64,000 nucleotides of DNA, from assembly GCF_038051945.1 (NCBI RefSeq), contig NZ_CP150302.1, positions 5,828,001-5,892,000 of the forward strand, written 5' to 3'. Shown in pieces: positions 35,122 through 43,414 of the stretch. The notes beneath the pieces were generated by a model. It worked only from the letters and a program-made list of their open reading frames with translations, was not told the origin of the DNA and did no database searches. Position 1 is the stretch's first letter. Every line of letters begins with the position of its first letter. Position numbers and translations under genes: made by a program. The DNA comes from Paenibacillus sp. FSL H3-0469. GTDB lineage: Bacteria > Bacillota > Bacilli > Paenibacillales > Paenibacillaceae.

Positions 35122-36506
35122 GGCAGGACGAACTCCTTCATCTGCTCGCGGATCTCGCCGGAGATGAACCAGTCACCGATGGAGTCGGAGTACCCCAGTC
35201 CATCTGGAGTCAGCCGCAGAATGCCCTCATCATCCGTGGCGAACCCGCTTTGTACCAACAGGCCAAGCTCAGGATGGTCCTCCCACAGCGTAGTCCCGAA
35301 CCGCTGGCTATAATCCGCAATCGTCAGCCCTTCGCTGTGCAGGATTGCTTTTAGAATGAACCGGCGTTTCTGCTCGTCCAGGCTCAGTACGATGCCATAA
35401 TCGGCTGTATCATAACGCTCTGCGGCAACATAATCCGCGATAATGCTCTCCGTGGCCTTGCGGCTGACGCCGTAGCGGGAGGCATAATGCACATTCCGGG
35501 TATAAGACCGCGCGCCGCAGCCGAGACCGACCATCCCTTCCTCCTGGCAGCTGTAGTCGAGAATATCCTTGCCGGTTCCGGCATCCTCTTTGGCGAATCT
35601 GCGCATGGAGTATTGGCGGTAGCCACGCTCTGCCAGTACTGCACGTGCTGCTTCATAGCATTCATGACGGATATCCAGCTGATTCACCAGGTCGCCCGGC
35701 TTCACAATCGTATGCTCACGGGTGTAGAGCGGATAGAGGAAGATTTCCTCCGGTTCATGCAATAGCGCCTGGTTCAGCGAATAGAGCCAGGAGTCCACCG
35801 TTTGCCCCGGGAGACCGTAGATCAAGTCCAGATTGAGGATGGGAAAATCAAACTGTCCCAGCAGCTCCAGCGCACGGTACACCACCTCCGGGTCCTGCGG
35901 GCGGTAGATCGCAGCCGACTCGGCGGCCACGAAGCTCTGGATGCCCATGCTGACGCGGTCCACGGTGTGCTCCTTCAGAATCGTCAGCTTCTCCTCCGTC
36001 AGCGTCTCGGGTGAGGTTTCCACAGAGATAGAGGTGGTTCTAAGATCAACCCCCATGATATCCGTTGCAATCCTGAACAGCCGGTTCAGCTGCGCAGGAG
36101 CAAGGAGACTGGGGGTCCCGCCGCCGATGGCGAAGCGCGCGTAAGGCTTGTGACGGGTGAAGGCTGCCCACTGCCGGGCCTGCCGTTCCAGCGCATCCAC
36201 ATATTCGGCGTGGACATTCGCTCTTTTATCAGGCAGCGTGAACAGGTTGCAGAAGCCGCAGCGCGCGCCGCAGAACGGGATATGCATATATAAGAAAAAA
36301 CTCTCCGCAGGCTCATCCCCCCACAGCTCCTCTAAAGGAAGGGGGGACGCGAACTCGCGGTAAGCGGTTTTGTGCGGATAGGAATAGAGATAATTGCGGT
36401 AAGGATGGGCCGTGATCTGCTCCGTCCATTGCTGAAGCTCCCCAGAGGAGAAGGGAGGGTGTCCGTCTTGGTTCATGTGATGCAGAGATTGCCGGATGGA
36501 CGTCAT
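35118..36506 (-). CDS. STM4012-family radical SAM protein (HemN/HemW-like)
   Basis: 462 aa; AAGGAAGGAG before the ATG. Radical SAM motif C79-x3-C83-x2-C86 in MHIPFCGARCGFCNLF, then GGGTPSLL, VSMGIQSF and LIYGLPGQT, all shared with coproporphyrinogen III oxidase-like HemN/HemW proteins. A HemN_C-like winged region ends the protein (LHSEGLTIADYSQRFG). Family identity with STM4012 rests on the operon partners and domain layout. The substrate is not known and need not be a porphyrin. Confidence 0.87.
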   Translation of the reverse strand: MTSIRQSLHHMNQDGHPPFSSGELQQWTEQITAHPYRNYLYSYPHKTAYREFASPLPLEELWGDEPAESFFLYMHIPFCGARCGFCNLFTLPDKRANVHAEYVDALERQARQWAAFTRHKPYARFAIGGGTPSLLAPAQLNRLFRIATDIMGVDLRTTSISVETSPETLTEEKLTILKEHTVDRVSMGIQSFVAAESAAIYRPQDPEVVYRALELLGQFDFPILNLDLIYGLPGQTVDSWLYSLNQALLHEPEEIFLYPLYTREHTIVKPGDLVNQLDIRHECYEAARAVLAERGYRQYSMRRFAKEDAGTGKDILDYSCQEEGMVGLGCGARSYTRNVHYASRYGVSRKATESIIADYVAAERYDTADYGIVLSLDEQKRRFILKAILHSEGLTIADYSQRFGTTLWEDHPELGLLVQSGFATDDEGILRLTPDGLGYSDSIGDWFISGEIREQMKEFVLP

Positions 36507-36549
36507 ACGTTCTCCTTCCTTGTGCGGGATCGAAATTTCAGTTCAATGC

Positions 36550-37335
36550 TTATAAAATAAATTCCCGGTACGGAACATTCCATACCGTGTCATGCGCCAG
36601 CCGGTGGCCCTGATAGCCGTCCTCGCCGTAAGCCGTACCGTGATCGGAAAAAGCCAGACAGAATACCGGATTGCCCCGCTTCCGGAACGCATCGAACAGA
36701 CGCCCCAGCTCCCCGTCGGCATATCGCAGCGCTGCGCGCTGGCTGTCCACTGAGTCCTTGCGCGCACCCGGCAGAAACATATGGTTCGGGCCATGGATCG
36801 CCGAGACATTCATGAACAGGAACAGCCGCTGGTCCAGCGGGGTGCTGCCGAGCAGCTTTAGCGCGTGATTCACCTGATGCTCCGTCGAGCGCGGGTTCGT
36901 GACCCCGAAGGTCATCCGCCAGTAGCTCTGCTGGAAATAACCGGGGAGGACGCGGGCGAGGGGCACTTTTTTGCTGAAAAAGATCACGCCCCCGATACAC
37001 ACCGTCTGATAACCCGCCGCTGCCAGCCCCGACACCATGTCCGGTGTATCGAACAGCCAGGTATGGGGATGGGTCTTCATCCCGGTATTCCTGGAGTGGA
37101 ACAGCCGCACATGCTCAGCCTTGTTCGTGTTCGCCGGAGTGGGCAGGAAGCCGCCGAAGAAGGCATGATGGGCCGCATACGTGAAGCTGCCGGGGGTATG
37201 CCGCTTCTCCCAGGGACCGCTGCCGCACAGATTGGGGCAATTCGCCTCCTCCAGCACAGCCGCATCGTAGCGCAGAGTATCGAGTGTAATCATTAATATA
37301 TCATGGGTGCCGACGATGGCATTCATATCGGTCAT
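36550..37335 (-). CDS. STM4013/SEN3800-family hydrolase (alkaline phosphatase/sulfatase superfamily)
   Basis: 261 aa. It opens with the metal-binding strand ILMITLDTLRYDAA and closes with FSDHGTAYGEDGYQGH, the paired Asp/His ligands of alkaline-phosphatase-superfamily enzymes. The sulfatase formylglycine motif C-x-P-S-R is absent; the segment there reads GSFTYAAHHAFF, so a Ser or Thr nucleophile is likely and phosphoesterase or phosphonate-type chemistry is possible. Its SD overlaps the stop of the STM4014-type gene. Confidence 0.83.
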   Translation of the reverse strand: MTDMNAIVGTHDILMITLDTLRYDAAVLEEANCPNLCGSGPWEKRHTPGSFTYAAHHAFFGGFLPTPANTNKAEHVRLFHSRNTGMKTHPHTWLFDTPDMVSGLAAAGYQTVCIGGVIFFSKKVPLARVLPGYFQQSYWRMTFGVTNPRSTEHQVNHALKLLGSTPLDQRLFLFMNVSAIHGPNHMFLPGARKDSVDSQRAALRYADGELGRLFDAFRKRGNPVFCLAFSDHGTAYGEDGYQGHRLAHDTVWNVPYREFIL

Positions 37336-37350
37336 GGGGCCGGATTCCTC

Positions 37351-38634
37351 CTAAGACAGCTGCTTCATTTCCCATTCGTAGGTGCTGCAGCCTTGGTATT
37401 CAACATCGTACAACAAGTCGCCAAAAGGATTCACATCCGCCGTATACGTCTGCCCGGTGCTTCCAACCAGCACATCGATGCCCGCGACGGAACAGTTCGG
37501 AAAAGCGGCCAGCGAAGCCTCCGCTGTCCGGCGTACCTCCGCTTGCTGCGCTTCGGTCAGCCCGGCTTCCGCCGGGGTCATCCGCCGGCTGCGCAGATGC
37601 AGATTCGTAATCGGTGTGGTGCTGACCCTGGCGACAGCGTGGCAGGCTTCTCCAGCGACAACCAGCTGGCGGATGTCGAAGGAATGCCCGTCCCTGCCGG
37701 GCTTCGGAATCCACTGCTCGGCATAGGCGCCGTGGCGGTAGAGCCAGTTAATGATGCCGGCAAGGCGGGCAGAATCTGTATAGCGCTGCAGCTTGCCGGA
37801 ATTATAATACACCGGGGGCCGGGTGATATAGCTCTCGACCCCGATGGTAGTGACCGCTGACTCAGCTCCCGTGGCCGGGTTCAGCTGATAAGCAATCACG
37901 CCGGAAGCGGCGGAGCCGCTGGCCAGCTTGATGAATACGCGGTGCATCCGCTGCGACAGCATCAGCTCGCGCAGGGAGGCGTAGTCCACGGGGACTTGTC
38001 CGCCGCTGCCGCGGAGCGGCCGGGGAACAGACACGCCGGACTCAGCCAGAATCTGCTGGGTCCGGCGCTTGTCCGTCATGGCTGCGATCTCTGCCGGGTC
38101 GTTGGTCCAGCGGGAGGCGGGCAGGAGCTGCCCAGCCTCCTGCCGGAGCCGCGCCAGCAGGCGGCAGTAGCCGCGGAACCACTGGGACGGGTGATGCAGC
38201 ACGCCGGGCAGATCCTTCAGGGCGGAGGCCGCTTTGAAGCTTAGCGGCCGCAGGTCCGGCTGCTGCCCGAACGGGTGCAGCGAGTCGTCCGCGTCCGGCG
38301 CATCCGGTGCGCCCAGCGCGATAAGCGCCCGCTCCAGCGCGAAGCTGCCGCCGGGGGACTCGAGCCGCAGCAGCGGGGGGTATGCTGCGGCGGCGGGCTC
38401 CAGCGCGGAGTGCGCGCTGAAGCTGCCTCCTGGAGAATCGGGCCGCAGGCGCTGCGCCTGCGTTCCGTCCACAGCCTGCTCCAGCAGATCAGCCAGCGGC
38501 TGGCCCTCCAGCAGCCCGGCGTAGGGAATCAGCAGCGCCGGGGGCATCCCGAGACGCGAGCGCGCCTGCTGGATACCGGCCGAGCGCCGGTCGCCGGGCT
38601 GGCAGAAGACAATCAGCGGCTCTGCGGTCTGCAT
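37351..38634 (-). CDS. STM4014-family protein, ATP-grasp-like
   Basis: 427 aa. The C-terminal half resembles an ATP-grasp ligase: TDKRRTQQILAESGVSVPRP, a Lys in VFIKLASGSAASGV, EQWIPKPG, a DIRQLVV strand and AGIDVLVG...YTADVNPFGDL with the Asp-Asn metal ligands. The N-terminal ~170 residues are variable and proline- and alanine-rich. It starts at TAATG, sharing one base with the previous stop and lacking an SD, so it is probably translated by reinitiation. Confidence 0.8.
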   Translation of the reverse strand: MQTAEPLIVFCQPGDRRSAGIQQARSRLGMPPALLIPYAGLLEGQPLADLLEQAVDGTQAQRLRPDSPGGSFSAHSALEPAAAAYPPLLRLESPGGSFALERALIALGAPDAPDADDSLHPFGQQPDLRPLSFKAASALKDLPGVLHHPSQWFRGYCRLLARLRQEAGQLLPASRWTNDPAEIAAMTDKRRTQQILAESGVSVPRPLRGSGGQVPVDYASLRELMLSQRMHRVFIKLASGSAASGVIAYQLNPATGAESAVTTIGVESYITRPPVYYNSGKLQRYTDSARLAGIINWLYRHGAYAEQWIPKPGRDGHSFDIRQLVVAGEACHAVARVSTTPITNLHLRSRRMTPAEAGLTEAQQAEVRRTAEASLAAFPNCSVAGIDVLVGSTGQTYTADVNPFGDLLYDVEYQGCSTYEWEMKQLS

Positions 38635-39479
38635 TATTCTGTGATTGACGGATAACGCCAGTCATCATCGTCATCGGCCTGCTGCTGGTCGCTGACATCG
38701 ACCGGCAAGCCGCTGTTCTTCAGACGCAGCAGCATCTCGTCAGACATGAAGTGATGGCTCAGATTGAGCAGCTTCAGTCCCTTGACCCGCTCGCTGGCAA
38801 GCAGCGCCTCTGCGCCGGTGTCGCTAAGCGTTCCCAGTGACATATCCAGGGTATGGAGCTGGTCCAGAATCGGCGCATCCGCCAGGGCTGCGGCAATTTC
38901 GTCCTGTATCTCACTGTTTTTGAGTCCGAGATAGGTTAGCTTAGGGAATTTCCCAGGCTCGATCAGCGGCAGAAGGTCCTCCAGCCCGCCGTCGAAGCCG
39001 TAATTGTCCACCCCAAGATAGAGTTCGAGCTTCTGCAGGTTAGGCAGAGTGGAAGCGGCGATATCCGCCAGCACATCCTTGCCAAGTCCGCCTGTAATGA
39101 TAATCAGCTCTTCGAGCTTGTCGTGCTGCAGCTGGCTCAGACGCAGACCGGTACCGCCTTGTGCAGTCAGGGATTGCAGCTCAGGATAAGCGGGCAGCAG
39201 CGGTGAGAGATCGGTCTGGTTAATCCACGAAATTTCACATTCCTCATAGCTCATGTCCCCGATGAACAGCTTACGGAGTGCCGGGAAGTTTGCTTTATGC
39301 TTCACCAGAGCCTCGACGACAAGCTCCGAACTCTGCTCATAAGCTTGTCCCCAGTCGCCAATCGTCAGGCTGGTCAGGGTAGCCGCTTCTGGGCTGCTGC
39401 TTAAGCGTTCAATCTCCGTCTCCATCCGTTTGCCTTCCTCAAATGCATCATAATCAATACTGAGCTTCACTGCTGTCAT
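38634..39479 (-). CDS. STM4015-family leucine-rich-repeat protein
   Basis: 281 aa from the ATG at 39479 (GGGAGGG seven bases upstream; the ATG at 39512 has no SD). After an N-terminal region (MTAVKLSIDYDAFEEGKRME), leucine-rich repeats run through the protein: ALRKLFIGDMSYEEC, LQSLTAQGG, LEELIIITGG, LQKLELYLGV, LTYLGLKNSEIQDEIAAAL, LHTLDMSLGTLSDTGAEAL, LKLLNLSHHFMSDEMLLRL. It ends in a short acidic tail (ADDDDDWRYPS). First gene of the STM4015-4014-4013-4012-4011-cysC operon; likely a binding or scaffold protein. An inverted repeat ACCCTA-N5-TAGGGT (39516-39532) lies just upstream. Confidence 0.83.
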   Translation of the reverse strand: MTAVKLSIDYDAFEEGKRMETEIERLSSSPEAATLTSLTIGDWGQAYEQSSELVVEALVKHKANFPALRKLFIGDMSYEECEISWINQTDLSPLLPAYPELQSLTAQGGTGLRLSQLQHDKLEELIIITGGLGKDVLADIAASTLPNLQKLELYLGVDNYGFDGGLEDLLPLIEPGKFPKLTYLGLKNSEIQDEIAAALADAPILDQLHTLDMSLGTLSDTGAEALLASERVKGLKLLNLSHHFMSDEMLLRLKNSGLPVDVSDQQQADDDDDWRYPSITE

Positions 39480-39610
39480 GAACAATCCCTCCCGGAAAAT
39501 AGTACCTTCCAAATCACCCTAACATGTAGGGTGAGGGAGAGTCAAATAACAGAGGAACAAGTGTCCCTATTTGCCTGTTAACTCCTGTAACCACGGGGGT
39601 GTACGGGTCA

Positions 39611-39790
39611 AATGTAATCGAAAAACCGACCACATTGGGCGTGGCGGTGGCGTGTGGTCCGAATGTAATCGAAAAACCGATCACATTTAGCGTGGCCGTG
39701 GGCGCGTGATCCGAATGTAATCGGAAAACCGATCACATTTGGCACGGCGGTGGTGTGTGGTCCCAATGTAATCTAAAAACCGATCACATT
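39611..39790. repeat. Four-copy palindromic repeat array, period 51-52 bp
   Basis: 26-bp imperfect palindromes (arms AATGTAATCG / CGATCACATT around an A-rich loop) lie at 39611-39636, 39662-39687, 39714-39739 and 39765-39790. The 25-27 bp between them is similar each time (GCGTGGCGGTGG type). The array fills the gap between feoB and the STM operon. Confidence 0.85.
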
Positions 39791-39843
39791 CGGCGCAGCG
39801 GTGGCGCGGCGGGGGTTGCCGTGAAGGATGCGCCCCAGAGCGC

Positions 39844-39880
39844 AAAAAAGCACTATCCGCCCGTCCGGGGGAATAGTGCT
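39844..39880 (-). terminator. Terminator of the feo operon
   Basis: Minus-strand hairpin with AGCACTAT / ATAGTGCT outer arms and C-rich / G-rich inner arms, followed by TTTTTT. Confidence 0.88.
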
Positions 39881-39889
39881 CTGCATGAT

Positions 39890-41299
39890 TTACACCCAGC
39901 CGAACAGCCGCGCTGCCGAAGCCACCGCGAAGGTTACGCCGATAGCGATGGCGAGCGGGATTACAGCGGAGAGCACAGCCCATTTCAGGCTTTTGGTCTC
40001 CTTGTAGATGTTCACGAGTGTGGTGCCGCAAGGATAGTGGAGCAGGGAGAACAGCATCATATTCAGCGCCGTCAGCCAGGTCCAGCCGTGGCTCAGGAAG
40101 ATGTCCTTAATGCTGCCGAGACCCTCGATATCGACCATGGCCCCGGAGGACATGTAGCCCATCAGCAGGATAGGCAGTACAATCTCGTTAGCGGGCAGGC
40201 CGAGGATGAAGGCCATAATAATGAAGCCGTCCATGCCGAGCAGCTGCGCGAACGGATCGAACCAGGCCGCCATATGATTCAGCACACTCTCCCCGCCGAC
40301 AAATACATTGCCGAGAATCCAGGTGATGATCCCTGCCGGAGCGGCCACGACGATGGCGCGGGTCAGCACATTGAGGGACTTTTCCTTGGAGGAGCGGACA
40401 ATGGTCTTCCAGATCTGCGGGCGGCGGTAAGGCGGCAGCTCCAGGGTGTAGTGAGTTGGCACACCGCGCAGCGCGGTTTTGGACATGATCCACGATACGC
40501 TCAGGGTGACAACAATTCCGACCAGCACGATCCCCATCAGCACCAGCGCAGTGGAGAAGGTACGCAGTGCCCCGGTGGTGGCCGCGCCGACCATGAACAT
40601 GGAGGAGAGCAGGATAAGCGTAGGCCAGCGGCCGTTGCACGGGACGAAGTTGTTGGTCAGAATGGCCAGCATCCGTTCGCGGGGCGATTCAATAATGCGG
40701 GTGGACAGAATAGCGGCAGCGTTGCAGCCGAAGCCCATCGACATCGTCAGGGCCTGCTTGCCATGCCCACCGGATTTCTTGAACAAGCGGTCCATATTAA
40801 AAGCCACCCGGGGCAGATAGCCGAAGTTCTCCAGCAGCGCGAACACCGGGAAGAAAATCATCATAGGCGGCAGCATGACGCTGATGACCCATGAGGTGCC
40901 GCGGTACAGTCCCAGCACAAGGACGCCGTGCAGCCAGGCGGGGGCATGAACAGCCTCGAAGCCGGCGGTCAGATAGCCTTCAATCCAGCTGAAGAGGGAA
41001 GCAATCCAGCCGGAAGGATAGTTGGCGCCGGCAATGGTAATCCAGAATACCAGACCAAGGCCGGCGAGCATAATAGGGAAGCCCCAGATCTTCGAAGTGA
41101 CGATATTATCCAGCTTGTAGGTGCTGCCTAGCTTCTTCTTATCGTGATAAGTAACGGCATCGCTGCAGATTCCGGCCGATACGCCGTAGATTCCGCTGAC
41201 GATCTCGTCGCGGACCGCGCCTTTGTCTGCCAGCTTCTTCGCGGTTGCGAGCAGGGAATCAAGCGGGTCCTGGCCGTTAATGGCATGCGGTGACTCCAT
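39890..41299 (-). CDS. feoB: FeoB membrane part (GATE/nucleoside-recognition domains), split from its GTPase
   Basis: 469 aa. Residues 1-80 are soluble; from there about eight or nine membrane helices carry FeoB C-terminal landmarks: LYRGTSWVISVMLPPMMIFF, LENFGYLPRVAFNMDRLF, MGFGCNAAAI and LTNNFVPCNGRWPTL. It forms the ferrous iron channel. It has its own start with AAGGAGGT eight bases upstream, inside the end of the GTPase gene (23-bp overlap), so the split is not a simple frameshift. Confidence 0.9.
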   Translation of the reverse strand: MESPHAINGQDPLDSLLATAKKLADKGAVRDEIVSGIYGVSAGICSDAVTYHDKKKLGSTYKLDNIVTSKIWGFPIMLAGLGLVFWITIAGANYPSGWIASLFSWIEGYLTAGFEAVHAPAWLHGVLVLGLYRGTSWVISVMLPPMMIFFPVFALLENFGYLPRVAFNMDRLFKKSGGHGKQALTMSMGFGCNAAAILSTRIIESPRERMLAILTNNFVPCNGRWPTLILLSSMFMVGAATTGALRTFSTALVLMGIVLVGIVVTLSVSWIMSKTALRGVPTHYTLELPPYRRPQIWKTIVRSSKEKSLNVLTRAIVVAAPAGIITWILGNVFVGGESVLNHMAAWFDPFAQLLGMDGFIIMAFILGLPANEIVLPILLMGYMSSGAMVDIEGLGSIKDIFLSHGWTWLTALNMMLFSLLHYPCGTTLVNIYKETKSLKWAVLSAVIPLAIAIGVTFAVASAARLFGWV

Positions 41300-42008
41300 G
41301 GCGGGCTACCTCCTTCGCTACAGATATACCCTTGCGTCCCATATGGGCTTTGAGGGAAGCCAGCAGGCTGTGGTCACCGTCCAGCAGGCGCAGGGCAATC
41401 CAGCGTGCCGGATATCTGGCACCGACTGTCTGCTCCACCATGGGGATCAGTTCGGCAATGCCTTGCTCAATCTCTTCGCCATAGGTAATCTTCAGCGGTT
41501 CTGCCCTGAACTCACCGGTAGCTACGCGTGCGATCTGATCCAGCAGCGCTTCAATACCGGTCCCGTTGCGGGCCGAAATGGCCGTGACAGGCACACCGAG
41601 GCGCTCCGCCATCCGCTTCAGATTAATATCAATGCCCAGCCGCTTGGCTTCATCGATCAGGTTGATGCAGACCACCGCGCGTCCCGTAATCTCCAGTACC
41701 TGCAGGGCCAGATTGAGGTTGCGCTCCAGTGATGTGGCATCCAGAACCACCAGCGTTACATCCGGCTCTTCAAAAATAATATAGTCCCGGGCCGCCTCTT
41801 CATCGGCGGAATTGGAGTAGAGCGAATAGGTGCCGGGAAGGTCAACGGCCCGGTAGGTATGCTCCTTGTGGGTGAACCGCCCTTCAGCGGTGACTACGGT
41901 TTTGCCGGCCCAGTTGCCGGTGTGCTGGCGCATCCCGGTCAACAGGTTGAACAGCGTGCTTTTGCCTGTATTGGGGTTGCCCGCAAAAGCTACGATATAC
42001 TCGCTCAT
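41277..42008 (-). CDS. feoB: FeoB GTPase domain as a separate protein
   Basis: 243 aa. G1 AGNPNTGKSTLFN (residues 9-21), G2 region TGNWAGKTVV, G3 DLPGTYSLYS, G4-like NLIDEAKRLG and G5-like SARNGTG, followed by the helical GDI region (~170-243). This is the N-terminal cytosolic half of FeoB. It overlaps feoA by four bases upstream and the membrane-part gene by 23 bases downstream. Confidence 0.92.
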   Translation of the reverse strand: MSEYIVAFAGNPNTGKSTLFNLLTGMRQHTGNWAGKTVVTAEGRFTHKEHTYRAVDLPGTYSLYSNSADEEAARDYIIFEEPDVTLVVLDATSLERNLNLALQVLEITGRAVVCINLIDEAKRLGIDINLKRMAERLGVPVTAISARNGTGIEALLDQIARVATGEFRAEPLKITYGEEIEQGIAELIPMVEQTVGARYPARWIALRLLDGDHSLLASLKAHMGRKGISVAKEVARHGVTACH

Positions 42009-42259
42009 CCTTCTCCGCCTCCAATCAGTTCGCCATAAATGAGGGAACTCTCTTCCCGCCGCAGGGCAATGGTCGTATTGCTGATCCGGTAAGCCGTAGG
42101 GTCGCCGAGCGGGCTGCGCCGCAGCACTTCTACACGGTTCCCGGTGACAAATCCGAGATCAAGCAATCTTCTCCGCAGCACACCCTGGACCTCGATGCCG
42201 CTGATCCGCAGCGTGCTGCCGTTCGTAGCTTCAGACAATGGAATTACGGCTCCGGCCAT
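42005..42259 (-). CDS. feoA: FeoA, SH3-like ferrous iron transport protein
   Basis: 84 aa from the ATG at 42259 (GGGAG upstream). IPLSEATNGSTLRISGIEV, LRRRLLDLGFVTGNRVEVL and DPTAYRISNTTIALRREE form the FeoA SH3-like fold. It is expected to bind FeoB. First gene of feoA - GTPase - membrane part; no feoC seen. Confidence 0.93.
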   Translation of the reverse strand: MAGAVIPLSEATNGSTLRISGIEVQGVLRRRLLDLGFVTGNRVEVLRRSPLGDPTAYRISNTTIALRREESSLIYGELIGGGEG

Positions 42260-42378
42260 AAGCACTCCCACTTTCGTATGAATAATGAATGAATAGTTAT
42301 AGTTATCCTTAAGTATGAAATATGCATTTGTATAGTATATTGTGCAGGGAACAAAATATTGCATCCTGCCACAAGATT

Positions 42379-42407
42379 AGTATACGTAAATAAATTTGTC
42401 CTTGCAA
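42379..42407 (-). promoter_or_regulatory. Sigma-A promoter of the feo operon
   Basis: Minus-strand TTGCAA (42402-42407), 17-base spacer, TATACT (42379-42384); the leader to feoA would be about 110 bases. I see no convincing Fur box near it. Confidence 0.65.
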
Positions 42408-42505
42408 CAATAATGTTTCCTTAGGGAAAGATAAATAGAGCAAGATTTATCAAAAGTGTTTCCGGTACCTAATATATACTTTGAGTTGTGGAGGGGGTGA
42501 GAGTA

Positions 42506-43414
42506 ATGCACTACCAATTGATTCACAAGAGCATCGAATTTATTGAGCAGCATTTGGAAGAGGATTTGGATTTGGAGAAGGTGGCTAAGGCAGCAGGGTT
42601 GTCCAAATATCATTTTCACCGGGTTTTCCGGAAATATGTGAACAAAAATGTCCATGAATATATCCGGGCCCGCCGTCTCAGCCAAGCCGCCAATCTCCTG
42701 CTGTACTCCGAGACGCGTATTCTTGAGATTGCGCTGCAGTACGGCTTTGAGAGCCAGGAGGCTTTTACAAGAGCTTTCAAGGAAATCTATGATTTGCCGC
42801 CTGCGCTGTACAGATCGCAGGTGAGACTATTGATTCAGGAAAGAGAGGTATTTACAATGTCAGAGATTACAGGCTGGTATATAACAGGTACTCAACCGGA
42901 CAACTATAAGGTAGAGATTGATCCCCGCGTCTGCTATAAGACAAGTCCCTCCATGCATCTTCATTCGAATGAAGAGGCTGCGCAGGACGACAATGGTTTT
43001 GGAACCTTAATGCAGCAGTTTCAGGCAAGAGAGTATCGGGGGAAGCGGATGCGCTTCTCCGGGTTCGTAAGAACGGAGGATGTCACCGGCTGGAGCGGCC
43101 TGTGGATGAGAGTGGATGATAATCAGCAGAATATGCTGGCTTTTGATAACATGCAGAACCGGAGCATACAAGGTACCACGGAATGGAACCACTATGCCTG
43201 CGTAATGGATATTCCGTCGGAAGCCGACGTAATCAATATCGGAATCCTGCTGAGCGGAACCGGACAGGTATGGCTGGGCGAATGTGAATTCGAGGAAGTA
43301 GGCAAGGATGTACCCGTAACGGATGGCTCTACAGGTGCAGTGAACCTTCCGTCCGGGCCGCAGAATCTGAAGTTCGACCAGCAGCAACAGCCGGAGCAAT
43401 CTGCTTCAAGCTGA
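42506..43414 (+). CDS. AraC-family regulator with C-terminal beta-rich domain
   Basis: 302 aa from the ATG at 42506 (GGAGGGGG upstream). Here the double HTH is N-terminal (residues 1-105; LDLEKVAKAAGLSKYHFHRVF, ILEIALQYGFESQEAFTRAF). A beta-rich C-terminal half (about 120-285) carries WSGLWMRVDDNQQNMLAFDN, WNHYACVMDIP and GQVWLGECEFEEVG, resembling the carbohydrate-binding-like domains seen on some AraC proteins. Its 3' end overlaps the convergent gerAB' gene by nine bases. It diverges from feo; no target identified. Confidence 0.8.
   Translation: MHYQLIHKSIEFIEQHLEEDLDLEKVAKAAGLSKYHFHRVFRKYVNKNVHEYIRARRLSQAANLLLYSETRILEIALQYGFESQEAFTRAFKEIYDLPPALYRSQVRLLIQEREVFTMSEITGWYITGTQPDNYKVEIDPRVCYKTSPSMHLHSNEEAAQDDNGFGTLMQQFQAREYRGKRMRFSGFVRTEDVTGWSGLWMRVDDNQQNMLAFDNMQNRSIQGTTEWNHYACVMDIPSEADVINIGILLSGTGQVWLGECEFEEVGKDVPVTDGSTGAVNLPSGPQNLKFDQQQQPEQSASS

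Noticed and set aside
39611..39790. Possible CRISPR array (four 26-bp repeats with 25-27 bp spacers)
   Set aside because: The spacers resemble one another, the repeats are themselves imperfect palindromes scattered at other loci with the same period, and there are no cas genes.
39755..40894. 379-codon plus-strand frame opposite feoB
   Set aside because: Very His/Gln/Asp/Arg-rich shadow of a membrane protein gene; no SD, and it begins in the repeat array.
41277..41299. FeoB interrupted by a frameshift (sequencing error)
   Set aside because: The second gene has its own AAGGAGGT and ATG at correct spacing and the first ends with a complete GDI region, favouring a true gene split.
42260..42378. 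Fur box upstream of feoA
   Set aside because: The AT-rich leader contains only loose ATAACTATAACTATTC-like matches; not close enough to claim.
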